Shown in pieces: positions 8,304-15,988 of a stretch of 19,721 nt of DNA (positions are counted from its first letter, which is position 1; every line of letters starts with the position of its first letter). The position numbers were made by a program, and so were the translations under genes. The DNA lies in assembly GCA_022573605.1 (NCBI GenBank), contig JACZTQ010000025.1, positions 1 through 19,721 of the forward strand. The letters run 5' to 3'. Source of the DNA: Pseudomonadota bacterium. GTDB lineage: Bacteria > Pseudomonadota > Alphaproteobacteria > Rhodobacterales > Rhodobacteraceae. Below the pieces are notes generated by a model that saw only the letters and a list, made by a program, of their open reading frames with translations, did no database searches and was not told the DNA's origin.

Positions 8304-8442
8304 GTCACGGGCAAAGACTCACGGGGTGGGCAGGCGGAGCCGCCAGGGCGCGCAACCGCCCTTGACACGCCGCCTCCCGGTGGGTGGTCTGTGACCCGGC
8401 CCCGGCATTTCCCGGGCCGTCCCGACCGCAGCCGGAGAACCG

Positions 8443-9636
8443 ATGTCCCGCGATATCCCCCTGATCACCTTGCTGGCGGCGGTCACCGCGATCGGGCCGT
8501 TCGCCTTGCAGGCGCTGTCGCCGGCCCTGCCGGCGCTGGCGGCGGATTTCAAGGTTCCGGCGGCGGTGGCGCAGTTGATGCTGTCGCTGTCGCTGGTGGC
8601 GATGGCGGTCTCGACGCTGGTCTGGGGGCCGGTGTCCGACCGGCTCGGGCGCCGCCCGGTGATGGTGGCGGGGCTGGTGCTGGCCGGCTTCGGCTCGGCG
8701 CTGGCGGCGCTGGCGCCGGAGCTGTGGATCGCCATCCTGGGGCGGCTGATGCAGGCCGGCGGCGCCGTGGCCGGGCTGGTGCTGGCCCGGGCCGTGGCCC
8801 AGGATCTCTACGGCAAGGACCGCTCGGCGGCCGTGATCGGCCAGATCACCGCCGCCATGGTGGTGGCGCCGATGGTGGCCCCGGCGCTCTCGGGCCTGAT
8901 CGTCGAGAGCGTCGGCTGGCGCGGCATCTTCGCCCTGGTCGCGGCCGGCGCGTTCGGGCTGGCCGTCTGGGTCCGCGCCAAGCTGCCGGAGACCGCGCCG
9001 CGCGGACCGCGCGAGCACCCCCTGGCGACCCTGCGCGCGTTCGCCGAGATCGGCCGGCGCAAGGCGTTCTGGGCCCATGCCTGGTTCGGCGCCTTCTCGC
9101 TGGCGGGATTTCTGTTCTTCGTCGGCGCGGCGCCCTACGTGATGGAGCAGGCCTATGGCGCCCGGCCCAGCGTCTACGGGTTTTTCTTCATGCCGCTGGC
9201 CGCGACCTACATGCTCGCCAACATGGCCTGCGGCCGGATGACCAGCCGCTTCGGCGGCCGCCGGATGATCATCTTCGGCGGCAGTTGCACCATCGTCGCC
9301 ATGGGCGTCGGTCTGGTGGTGATGAGCCTCGGCGTGGTCAACCCGCTGGCGCTGATGGTGCCGGCCTTCTTCCACTCGGTCGGGGCCGGTCTGTCGGTGC
9401 CCAATGCGATCGCCGGGGCGGTCGGCGCGGCGCCGGAGCGGGCCGGGGCGGCCTCGGGCCTGCTCGGCTTCATCCAGTTCCTCACCGCCGCGGTGACGAC
9501 CCAGATCGCCGGCTTCCTGCCGCACGACATCGCCGCCCCGACCCTGGCCGGCATGGCGGTGCTGTCGGCCATCGGGCTGGCCGGCTTTCTGGCGCTGGAG
9601 CGCGGCGTCGCGGCCAGGCCGGAGGTGCGGGGCTGA
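8443..9636 (+). CDS. MFS transporter, Bcr/CflA-type drug efflux
   Basis: The 397-residue product fits a 12-helix major facilitator. The loop between helices 2 and 3 has motif A, GPVSDRLGRR, at residues 62-71. The first helix has LSPALPALAADF, typical of the Bcr/CflA proton-driven multidrug exporters (DHA1). The second half begins near residue 210, after a cytoplasmic linker (PETAPRGPREHPLATLRAFAEIGRRK). The start ATG 8443 has GGAGA close upstream. The substrate cannot be told from sequence. It is convergent with the arginase-family gene downstream. Confidence 0.9.
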   Translation: MSRDIPLITLLAAVTAIGPFALQALSPALPALAADFKVPAAVAQLMLSLSLVAMAVSTLVWGPVSDRLGRRPVMVAGLVLAGFGSALAALAPELWIAILGRLMQAGGAVAGLVLARAVAQDLYGKDRSAAVIGQITAAMVVAPMVAPALSGLIVESVGWRGIFALVAAGAFGLAVWVRAKLPETAPRGPREHPLATLRAFAEIGRRKAFWAHAWFGAFSLAGFLFFVGAAPYVMEQAYGARPSVYGFFFMPLAATYMLANMACGRMTSRFGGRRMIIFGGSCTIVAMGVGLVVMSLGVVNPLALMVPAFFHSVGAGLSVPNAIAGAVGAAPERAGAASGLLGFIQFLTAAVTTQIAGFLPHDIAAPTLAGMAVLSAIGLAGFLALERGVAARPEVRG

Positions 9637-9732
9637 AGGTATCTGAAGCGTTTTGCGGCCGGCCGGACTCACGCTTCATTAACCATAAATCACTTGTTTT
9701 CGATTTCTGTTACTTTTCAATAAGTTAGTTAA

Positions 9733-9751
9733 GCGTGCAAGTTGCACACGC
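9733..9751. promoter_or_regulatory. Small dyad in the convergent intergenic gap
   Basis: GTGCAA-G-TTGCAC (9735-9747) lies within GCGTG...CACGC. It follows an AT-rich patch (about 9672-9735) that stands out from the GC-rich surroundings. The dyad lies between two convergent genes, where a terminator is expected, but it has no T-tract after it on the plus strand. On the minus strand the AT-rich patch follows it, so it might end transcription from the right. Confidence 0.3.
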
Positions 9752-9783
9752 CCCGCCGCCGATCAAATACTCTGCAAAATGCC

Positions 9784-10557
9784 CTATCCCCCCGGCCCCT
9801 CGCCGGTCAGCGCTCGCAGCACCCGCCGGCAGGCCTCACCGGTCGCGCCGCTCGGGTCCAGCGCTTGCGTCCAGCCGCTGATCGAGATGGCGCGGATCTC
9901 GGCCCGCGCGGCCAGCGCGGCGCAGGCCTGCGCCGTCTCGGCCACGCCGGGGCCGCCCGGGACCGGGTAGTTGAAGCCCGGCGCCTCGGCGGCGTCGAGC
10001 ACGTCGAGGTCGATATGGACGTGGACCGGGCCGTCGAACGTCAACGTGGCGAGATCGGCCACCTCGGCCCGGTTGACCCGGCTGGCGTCGAGCGCCGCGC
10101 GCTCGAGCGGATCGAGGTCGCGCCCGTCGATCAGCCAGACCCGCTCTTCCGCCAGCGGCGCCAGCCCGACCGCCTGGCACATCCATTGCGGCCCGCGCCC
10201 GACCATCATCGCCAGCGGCATGCCGCCGAGGAATTGCGACGGGCTGGTCTCGGGGGTGTTGAAGTCGCCATGGGCGTCGATCCAGACCAGCGCCGGCTCG
10301 ATCCCGGCGGCCCGCAGCCCGGCCAGCACCGGAACCGCGGCGCAACAATCCCCGGCCAGCGAGACCGGCCGCGCGCCGGCGCGCAGGGTCTCCTCGACGA
10401 AATCGGCGATCGGCCGGTAGAGCCGGGCCATGGTGCCGGGTGAGCGGTCGGCGATCCCGTCGGGCGCGTTCGTCGCCGCCCCGTCGGGCGCGGCACTGAA
10501 CAGCGCCGGTTCGGGGTGCTCGAAATAGAACGGGGTGACCTGCCAGCGCGATGTCAT
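9784..10557 (-). CDS. Arginase-family (ureohydrolase-fold) protein, atypical metal site
   Basis: The 257-residue product has the ureohydrolase layout: SLAGDCCAAVPVL at residues 66-78, WIDAHGDFNTPET at 92-104, and HVHIDLDVLD at 179-188. Asp94, His96, Asp98, Asp183 and Asp185 match the manganese ligands of arginase and agmatinase. The first motif, GGDHS in classical enzymes, is AGDCC here, so the His ligand is replaced by Cys. A GDC version is known in some arginase-family proteins of unknown substrate. It may hydrolyse a guanidino compound or have another role. It ends near a convergent MFS gene; agmatinase lies upstream on the same strand, 355 bases away, so it is not clearly in one operon. 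The ATG at 10557 has no strong ribosome-binding site. Confidence 0.82.
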   Translation of the reverse strand: MTSRWQVTPFYFEHPEPALFSAAPDGAATNAPDGIADRSPGTMARLYRPIADFVEETLRAGARPVSLAGDCCAAVPVLAGLRAAGIEPALVWIDAHGDFNTPETSPSQFLGGMPLAMMVGRGPQWMCQAVGLAPLAEERVWLIDGRDLDPLERAALDASRVNRAEVADLATLTFDGPVHVHIDLDVLDAAEAPGFNYPVPGGPGVAETAQACAALAARAEIRAISISGWTQALDPSGATGEACRRVLRALTGEGPGG

Positions 10558-10912
10558 GGCGCCAGCCTGTCACGGCGCCGCCGGCGGATCAATCCGTCCC
10601 ACTCTGTCGGTTTGGATCTGGCGAGAACCTCGCCGGCGATGCCGCCTCGACCTTGCAGATATTCGCGCCATCCGCCGTTGGCGCCGCCAGGCGGCGCGAC
10701 GCGCGTTCGAAGCCGGGTCCGATATCGTCTATATCTATGCCACCCATGGTTAGACCAAGGATCGCCGATAAGGACCCATGGAGACGGCTGGCCAAGGTTT
10801 TCGGCCAGGCGCGCGGGCGGCGGCGAAGATCGCGGCAGGTTGACCAGCCGGCTTCGGCTGGCGCCTGAATTGATCGGGGAAACACTGGAAACCGTCGCCG
10901 GGAAGGCCGTGG
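10558..10912. other. 355-bp noncoding region between two ureohydrolase genes
   Basis: No convincing gene; overlapping short frames are Arg/Pro-rich and lack ribosome-binding sites. A perfect GC-rich dyad GCGCCGCC-A-GGCGGCGC lies at 10681-10697. A segment near 10738-10785 (CACCCATGGTTAGACCAAGGATC) looks like a decayed dispersed repeat of the alphaproteobacterial type. The promoter of the arginase-family gene should be here, but no clear -35/-10 pair was found. Confidence 0.6.
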
Positions 10913-11863
10913 TCACGCGCGCTCCGCCGCCCACAGGCACAGCATGTTCAGCGCCATGGTCGCTCCCGCCAGCGCCGTGACATCGCCCACGTCATAGGCG
11001 GGCGAGACCTCGACCAGGTCCATGCCGACGATATTCAGCCCGCGCAGCCCGCAGAGAATCCGCTCCGCCGTGTTGGTCGAGGGGCCGCCGCAGACCGGGG
11101 TTCCGGTGCCGGGCGCATAGGCCGGGTCGAGAAAATCGATGTCGAAAGTCAGGTAAGCCGGGCCTTCACCCACGACCTGGCGCATCCGCGCCGCCACCTC
11201 GGCGGGGGCATGGTCGGCGACGAAATCCGCATCAAGGATGGTGATCCCGTGGCTCTCCGGATTGCCCGAGCGGATGCCCACCTGCACCGAGCGCGCCGGA
11301 TCGACGATGCCCTCGCGCACGGCGTGGTAGAACATGGTGCCGTGGTCGATGCGCCGATCCTCCTCGCGCCAGGTGTCGGAGTGCGAGTCGAACTGGATCA
11401 GCGCCAGTTTCCCGTGTTTCGCCGCATGGGCCTTCAGCAGCGGATAGGTCACGAAGTGGTCGCCGCCGAGGCTCAGCAGTTTGACGCCGGTCTCCAGCAG
11501 CCCGGCGGCATGGGCCTCGAGAGATTTCGGAAACTTCTGCGGCTGGCCGAAATCCACCTCGCAGTCGCCCGTATCGACCACATGCAGCCGCGCGAACGGG
11601 TCGAAATCCCAGCGCCAGGCACCGCCGGACCAGGCGAGCTGCGCCGAGGCCGCCCGGATCGCCCGCGGCCCGAACCTCGTGCCGGGCCGGTTGGTCACCG
11701 CCAGATCGTAGGGGATGCCCAGAACCGCCACGTCGGCCCCCGCCGGGTCCTTGGCATAGCGCCGCCGGAACAGGCTCAGCGCGCCGGCGAACGTGTGCTC
11801 CATGCCCATGCCGAACGGGCTGGTCGCGGCGAAGGCGCGATCGATCTTCCAGTCGCTGCTCAT
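10913..11863 (-). CDS. speB: Agmatinase
   Basis: Hydrolyses agmatine to putrescine and urea, a binuclear manganese reaction in the cytosol. The 316-residue product carries all six expected ligands: His136 (SLGGDHFVTYP), Asp159, His161 and Asp163 (FDSHSDTWRE), and Asp241 and Asp243 (TFDIDFLDPAYAPGTGTPVCGG). The DPxxAPGTGTPxxGG block is typical of agmatinases and close guanidino-acid hydrolases such as guanidinobutyrase, which remain possible. The ATG at 11863 has GGGGAA about seven bases ahead. With the downstream aminotransferase and arginase-like protein it suggests an arginine/agmatine to putrescine degradation cluster. Confidence 0.9.
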   Translation of the reverse strand: MSSDWKIDRAFAATSPFGMGMEHTFAGALSLFRRRYAKDPAGADVAVLGIPYDLAVTNRPGTRFGPRAIRAASAQLAWSGGAWRWDFDPFARLHVVDTGDCEVDFGQPQKFPKSLEAHAAGLLETGVKLLSLGGDHFVTYPLLKAHAAKHGKLALIQFDSHSDTWREEDRRIDHGTMFYHAVREGIVDPARSVQVGIRSGNPESHGITILDADFVADHAPAEVAARMRQVVGEGPAYLTFDIDFLDPAYAPGTGTPVCGGPSTNTAERILCGLRGLNIVGMDLVEVSPAYDVGDVTALAGATMALNMLCLWAAERA

Positions 11864-11919
11864 TCGATTGTTTCCCCGAGATTAGAGCGACGTCCATTCA
11901 AATAGAGTCGCACTCCAGG

Positions 11920-12004
11920 TTGTCATTGCCGGACTTGATCCGGCAATCCAGGTCTTAAATCAACCGCTCAAGACCTGGATGCCCGTGTCAAGCACGAGCA
12001 TGAC
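11920..12004. repeat. REP/BIME-type palindromic element
   Basis: The element begins GTCATTGCCGGACTTGATCC, contains ATCCAGGTCTT and its exact complement AAGACCTGGAT around a 13-base spacer, and ends GCATGAC, complementing the opening GTCAT. Inner sub-dyads (TGCCGGACTTGATCCGGCA) make it a compound palindrome. This layout matches dispersed REP-like repeats frequent between genes of Rhizobiales and Rhodobacterales. It lies between the speB start and the aminotransferase stop and probably serves as a transcription boundary. Confidence 0.85.
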
Positions 12005-12030
12005 GTGGTTCTGGTTGATCGGAAAAGACT

Positions 12031-13437
12031 CTACAGCATCTCGTCCTGCACCTGGGCGACGGCGGTATCGAGGATGTCGAACATCTGGTCGATCTGCGCC
12101 TCGGTGATGATCAGCGGCGGCGAGAACACGCACATGTTGATCAGCGGGCGCACGATCAGCCCCATCTCGTCGCATTTCGCATCGACCCGCTCGCCGAACT
12201 CGATGTCGATGGCCAGGCGGCCCTGCTCCGACATGCCGGGCGCCGCCGCGCCCTCGATGCAACCGATCAGGCCGACGCCGCGGGCGTCGCCGATAATTTC
12301 GTGCCTCGCCAGGTCCCGCAACCGCGCCTGGAAATGCGGCGTCACCGCGCGGACATGCTCGAGCAAACCCTCGCGCTCGAAGATCTCGATGTTCTTCAGC
12401 GCCGCGGCGCACGAGACCGGGTGGCCGGAATAGGTATAACCATTGGAAAACAGGATGTTTTCATGGCCTTCCGACCTGATGTCCTCGAGCAACCGGTCGG
12501 AGACCATCATCGCCCCCAGCGGCAGATAGCCCGAGGTCAGCCCCTTGGCGATGGTGATGATGTCGGGCACGATCCCGAACACCTGCTCCGAGGCGAACCA
12601 GTGGCCGAGCCGGCCGAAGGCGGTCACCACCTCGTCGGAGATGTAGAGCACATCGTGTTTGCGGCACACTTCCAGGGTCCGCCGGTGATAGCCGTCCGGC
12701 GGCACGATGGCGCCGCCGGAGGCGAGCACCGGCTCGGCGATGAAGGCCGCGACCTGGTCCGGCCCGGCCTCGAGGATCGCATTCTCCAGATCGGCGACCT
12801 TGGCCTCGCACCAGGCCTCGACGCTGGTCCCCTCGGGCCGGATATAGGGGTTGACGTTGGGCAGGAGGCGAACCAGCCGGCGCTCGGTATCCATCAGGTT
12901 CTTGTCGCGCTCCTTGCCGGAGACGCTGGCGGCGAGATAGGTCGAGCCGTGATAGGCTTTTTCGCGGGCGATGATCAGCTTCTTGTCGGGCCGGCCGCGG
13001 GCGTTGTTGTAGAACTGGGCAAAGCGCAGGGCGCTATCGACCGCGGTGGAGCCGCCGGTGGTGAAGAACACCGAGTTCAGGTCGCCCGGCGCCAACTCCG
13101 CCAGTTTCCTCGCCAGCACCGCAGACGGCTCCGAGGCGAAGGACCAGGGGCTGTGATAGGCCAGCCGGACCGCCTGCTCGGCGATCGCCTGGCCCATCTC
13201 GGTGCGGCCATAACCGATCTGCACGCACCACATTCCACCCGGCCCGTCGATGTAGCGCTTGCCCTGCGGATCGATCAGATAGATGCCCTCGCCGCCGGCC
13301 GCGATGGCCCGGTCGGCAGCGCCGCCGCCCATCGACTCCCAGGGGTGGAGGTAGTGTTGGTTGTCCCATTCGCGGATGGTCTCGGGCGGAGTGCCGTTGC
13401 CGCGGGTCGGGGCGCTGCCATCGGTCTGGTGAAGCAT
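12031..13437 (-). CDS. Class III (omega) aminotransferase, probably putrescine/amine:pyruvate
   Basis: A pyridoxal-phosphate enzyme moving a terminal amino group to a keto acid. The 468-residue product has the class III hallmarks: TTGGSTAVDSALR (phosphate binding, about 126-138), YHGSTYLAAS (162-171), ISDEVVTAFGR with Asp268, and IAKGLTSGYLPLGA with the Schiff-base Lys298. YTYSGHPVSCAAAL follows at about 334-347. HSPWSF and the overall pattern fit the SpuC/putrescine-pyruvate and beta-alanine-pyruvate group; the exact amine is not certain. Agmatinase next to it makes putrescine the best guess. The start is ATG 13437, with AGGA directly against it, which is too close to be ideal. A TTGACA-like -35 lies at 13523-13518 on this strand. 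The BetI-like regulator is divergent. Confidence 0.88.
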   Translation of the reverse strand: MLHQTDGSAPTRGNGTPPETIREWDNQHYLHPWESMGGGAADRAIAAGGEGIYLIDPQGKRYIDGPGGMWCVQIGYGRTEMGQAIAEQAVRLAYHSPWSFASEPSAVLARKLAELAPGDLNSVFFTTGGSTAVDSALRFAQFYNNARGRPDKKLIIAREKAYHGSTYLAASVSGKERDKNLMDTERRLVRLLPNVNPYIRPEGTSVEAWCEAKVADLENAILEAGPDQVAAFIAEPVLASGGAIVPPDGYHRRTLEVCRKHDVLYISDEVVTAFGRLGHWFASEQVFGIVPDIITIAKGLTSGYLPLGAMMVSDRLLEDIRSEGHENILFSNGYTYSGHPVSCAAALKNIEIFEREGLLEHVRAVTPHFQARLRDLARHEIIGDARGVGLIGCIEGAAAPGMSEQGRLAIDIEFGERVDAKCDEMGLIVRPLINMCVFSPPLIITEAQIDQMFDILDTAVAQVQDEML

Positions 13438-13552
13438 TCCTCGCTCTGATGTTCCTGCGCGCCGCGCGGTCTCGACCGCAACGCGGACCTCCCTGCCGGC
13501 GCGAATTGCTTGAACGATGTCAAGCTAGGCCGGCATTGCCCGCCGGTAAAGG

Positions 13553-13578
13553 AATTTGTTTGAGCGCTCAAACAAATT
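13553..13578. promoter_or_regulatory. Perfect 26-bp palindrome, likely TetR/BetI-type operator
   Basis: AATTTGTTTGAGC and its exact reverse complement meet without a spacer, with core TTGAGCGCTCAA. It lies 80 bases before the regulator ATG and about 115 bases from the divergent aminotransferase start, so a dimer bound here could control both. A looser dyad CTTGA-N6-TCAAG lies at 13509-13524 and overlaps the aminotransferase -35 candidate. A perfect dyad in a divergent gap next to a TetR gene is the usual sign of the regulator's own operator. Confidence 0.75.
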
Positions 13579-13658
13579 TTCGGCTATCGTGGCGGGACCC
13601 GGGCGGCATCCGGTCGGCGGTCGAGCATATTCACCTCGAAGTTCCGAGAGGACCAGCG

Positions 13659-14333
13659 ATGGCGGCATCCGACATCTCCGTCCCAACCCGGCCCCGCAAG
13701 GAACGCGCCGAGAATGCCGCGAAGCGCCGGCGCCAGATCATCGAGGCGACGATACGCTCGGTGGTCGGCAACGGGCTCGCCGGCACCACGCTGGCCACGG
13801 TTTCGGCCGAGGCCGGGCTGTCGCAGGGGGTGGCGGTGTTCTACTTCCACAACAAGCAGACCCTGCTGGGCGAGGTGCTGCGCCACCAGTACGAGATCTA
13901 CCAGGAAACCTGGCAACGCGCCCTCGCGCAAGCGGGCGGCGAGCCGGTCGATCGCCTGATCGCCCTGGTCCGGGCCGATTTCGACCCCCGGGTCTTCGAT
14001 GCCCAGTCGCTGGTGATCTGGTACGCCTTCTGGGGCGAGGCCGGCGCCCGCCCGCTCTACGCCCAGATCTCCGGGAAATACGACGCCGCGCGCTTCGTGG
14101 CGATTTGCGGCGCCTGCACCGACCTGCTGGCCGGGATCGGTCGCCCGGCCGCCGAGGCGGCGGCGCTGGCGACCGGGATCGACGCGCTGACCGACGGGCT
14201 CTGGCTGCGCGCCTACCTGTCGGCCGGAACCATGGACCGGCAAGAGGCGCTGGCGATCACGGCCCGGTTCCTGGCCGCGGCGTTTCCCGAACATGCGGAG
14301 GATTTCATCGCCGGCCTGTGCGGCGGCGACTGA
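13659..14333 (+). CDS. TetR/AcrR-family regulator, BetI-like
   Basis: The 224-residue product has an N-terminal basic arm (RPRKERAENAAKRRRQIIEA). The TetR helix-turn-helix is at about residues 43-65 (TTLATVSAEAGLSQGVAVFYF), and the linker HNKQTLLGEVL follows. The C-terminal region (LVRADFDPRVFD, LVIWYAFWGEA, IDALTDGLWLRAYLS) matches the BetI-type ligand domain. The wording GLSQGVAVFYF is characteristic of BetI relatives. The start at ATG 13659 has AGAGGA six bases upstream; upstream in-frame extensions are not credible because they cross the operator. It probably represses the divergent aminotransferase and itself and responds to an amine or quaternary amine. The methyltransferase gene follows after 34 bases. 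Confidence 0.9.
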   Translation: MAASDISVPTRPRKERAENAAKRRRQIIEATIRSVVGNGLAGTTLATVSAEAGLSQGVAVFYFHNKQTLLGEVLRHQYEIYQETWQRALAQAGGEPVDRLIALVRADFDPRVFDAQSLVIWYAFWGEAGARPLYAQISGKYDAARFVAICGACTDLLAGIGRPAAEAAALATGIDALTDGLWLRAYLSAGTMDRQEALAITARFLAAAFPEHAEDFIAGLCGGD

Positions 14334-14367
14334 GCGGACCTGCGGTATTTTTTCAACGGAGGATGGC

Positions 14368-15147
14368 ATGAGTGACGACCTAAACTATGATGACGAACTG
14401 ATCGCCTTTCTCGGTGAGCTCTGGGGCGACGGCTACCTGTCGCCGGGCGGACCCGAAGAGGTTGCGCGGGTCCTCGAAGGTATCGATCTCGCCGGCAAGA
14501 CCGTGCTCGATATCGGCTGCGGTTCGGGTGGCATCACAGTCGATCTGGTGCGCCGCCATGGCGCCGGGCGGGTCATTGGCATCGATGTCGAGGCCGATGT
14601 CTGCGTCGCGTCGAGAAAGCGCGTCGAGGCCGCCGGCCTCGGCGACCGGATCGAGATTCGCCAGGTCGAGCCAGGGCCGTTCCCGCTCGACGACGCCAGC
14701 CTCGACATCGTCTTCAGCAAGGATTCGATCATCCATGTCCCGGACAAGGAATGGCTGGCGCGCGAGGCCTTCCGGGTGTTGCGTCCCGGCGGCTGGTTCG
14801 TCGCCTCGGACTGGCTGATCTCGCACGACGGCGAGCCGTCACCGGAGATGGCGCATTACCTCGAGACCGAGGATATGGGCTTCGTCATGGCCTCGCCGAA
14901 GCGCTACCGCAAGGCGCTGGAGGCCGCCGGCTTCACCGATGTGACACTGCTCAACCGCAACCTCTGGTACCGCGATCAGGCCCGCGCCGAGCTTGCCCGC
15001 CTCACCGGCCCCGGCCGGGCGGCGTTCATTGAGATCGTCGGTGACGACGAGGCGCTCGAGAGCCATGTCAACAGCTGGAAAACGATGCTGCCTCTGGTCG
15101 ATTCCGGCGAGCACTGCCCGCACCATTTCCGCGGCCGGAAGCCATGA
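14368..15147 (+). CDS. Class I SAM-dependent methyltransferase (small-amine type)
   Basis: The 259-residue product has SAM motif I, VLDIGCGSGG, at residues 46-55, an acidic end of strand 2 (GIDVE, Asp73), and FSKDSIIHVPDKEWLAREAFRVLRPGG in the catalytic half. The opening segment LWGDGYLSPGGPEEV is typical of phosphoethanolamine and sarcosine/dimethylglycine N-methyltransferases, so a small amine substrate is likely; the exact one is not determined. GGAGGA lies four bases before ATG 14368. It follows the BetI-like regulator closely and probably shares its transcript. Its stop overlaps an ATG (ATGA at 15144-15147) that opens a broken nucleotidyltransferase. Confidence 0.87.
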   Translation: MSDDLNYDDELIAFLGELWGDGYLSPGGPEEVARVLEGIDLAGKTVLDIGCGSGGITVDLVRRHGAGRVIGIDVEADVCVASRKRVEAAGLGDRIEIRQVEPGPFPLDDASLDIVFSKDSIIHVPDKEWLAREAFRVLRPGGWFVASDWLISHDGEPSPEMAHYLETEDMGFVMASPKRYRKALEAAGFTDVTLLNRNLWYRDQARAELARLTGPGRAAFIEIVGDDEALESHVNSWKTMLPLVDSGEHCPHHFRGRKP

Positions 15148-15504
15148 CGCGGCGCGCTCGACCAGCCGCTGCCTGATCCTCGCCGCCGGTATGTCAATGC
15201 GCTTCGGTGCGTGCGGCCCGGTCCTATTCAGCGGCACAGGCCGCCGCGAAGCGATCCTGGATCGCCTGAGGTTCTTCCAAGACCGCTCCCGGCCGGGGTT
15301 CATGCGCCCGACGCCGTTGCCCGACGCCTCGCAACCGTGATCGGCGAAAATGCCTGCCGCTTCCGACCCGGGCTCGAATGCCACGCCGGAACGATCGAGC
15401 AGCTCGATGGCGCCATCGATGATCTGTTGCCTCCTGCCGGTCGCCAGGAGGGCATGGGGGGGCCGTCGCGCCCAAGTGAAGTCCGGAGAGTTTTATACCG
15501 GTGA
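15144..15504 (+). pseudogene. Frameshifted remnant of a nucleotidyltransferase (MobA/LicC-like)
   Basis: An ATG overlapping the methyltransferase stop (ATGA) starts MTRRARPAA and meets a stop at 15174. One base out of frame the sequence continues CLILAAGMSMRFG (15170-15208), the nucleotide-binding opening LAAGxSxRxG of MobA- and LicC-type NTP transferases. That frame reads REAILDRLRFF and stops at 15340. A third frame then carries PDAVARRLATVIGENACRFRPGLECHAGTIEQLDGAIDDLL to 15504. At least two frameshifts, a missing lysine after the Gly-rich loop and the short length show the gene is not functional. It was probably once coupled to the methyltransferase, for instance for a nucleotide-activated amino alcohol; this is inference. 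The family call rests mainly on one motif. Confidence 0.5.
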
Positions 15505-15988
15505 TTGAATGTTCACGAGGTATATTCCAGAAACGCTTCTGGTCAAAAGCTGGTGGTGAAAATCCTGATCGTGCAGTGTCATGGCCCCGAAAATCCGGCG
15601 ATACGTGGCGTATACGAGGGGTGCATCCCGGGTGGCGCGCCAAGGCAGGTGGCGGCCGGAGAGCTTACCCGCTGTCTCCGACCGCCCGCCTGCGCCCCGC
15701 CCCAAAGTCTTTCCCACCTGCGCCTCGAGGCGCTTCGGGATCCCAGTGCCGTGTGCCGTGCAACGGCTGAAGGCAGGCAAGATCAGACTAGGCAACGAAA
15801 CCTGAACACCGGATGACAGGCCCTGTCACCTGCGGTTCAGCATCGGCTTGCTACCTTTCGGTCATCTCCTGCGCCGAATTCGCACTCGGTAATGATCTTG
15901 GCCTGGCCCCGGCTCGACTCAGGGTTGCTTGGCAGGCTCGCGGGAACGGAGATCGGGAATCATGCAAGACAGCACCCTGTCATCTCGT
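15505..15988. other. About 480 bp with no recognisable gene
   Basis: Short frames on both strands here lack ribosome-binding sites, domain motifs and normal codon bias. A perfect 14-bp palindrome GCGCCTCGAGGCGC lies at 15720-15733, and an imperfect 37-bp dyad at 15803-15839. With the pseudogene before it, this looks like decaying former coding DNA leading into the promoter region of the next operon. Confidence 0.55.
15803..15839. promoter_or_regulatory. 37-bp imperfect dyad
   Basis: Symmetric around 15821, with a perfect core TGACAGG-C-CCTGTCA (15814-15828) and outer ends TGAAC...GTTCA. By hand count 14 of 18 positions pair. It is about 220 bases upstream of the PepSY-like gene. It may be an operator, an RNA hairpin or a terminator stem without T-tract. 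Confidence 0.4.

Larger units (their letters stand above)
8055..8442. other. 388-bp repeat-rich noncoding region
   Basis: No credible gene is seen between the membrane protein and the MFS gene. Open frames here are Pro/Gly/Arg/Ala-rich products of the repeats. The region holds degenerate CTCC-CCGCCC repeats near 8106-8140, the perfect 40-bp inverted repeat at 8186-8279, a 22-base AT/GC hairpin at 8282-8303, and a further partial copy (GGGGTGGGCAGGCGGAGCC) at about 8323-8341. The MFS ribosome-binding site, GGAGA, lies just before 8443. Confidence 0.7.

Noticed and set aside
8091..9728. 545-codon plus-strand frame over the repeats and the MFS gene
   Set aside because: Out of frame with the membrane transporter and extremely Arg/Gly-rich; a shadow.
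10554..10980. Overlapping short frames between the two ureohydrolase genes
   Set aside because: No ribosome-binding sites, no motifs, and they cross repeat-like sequence.
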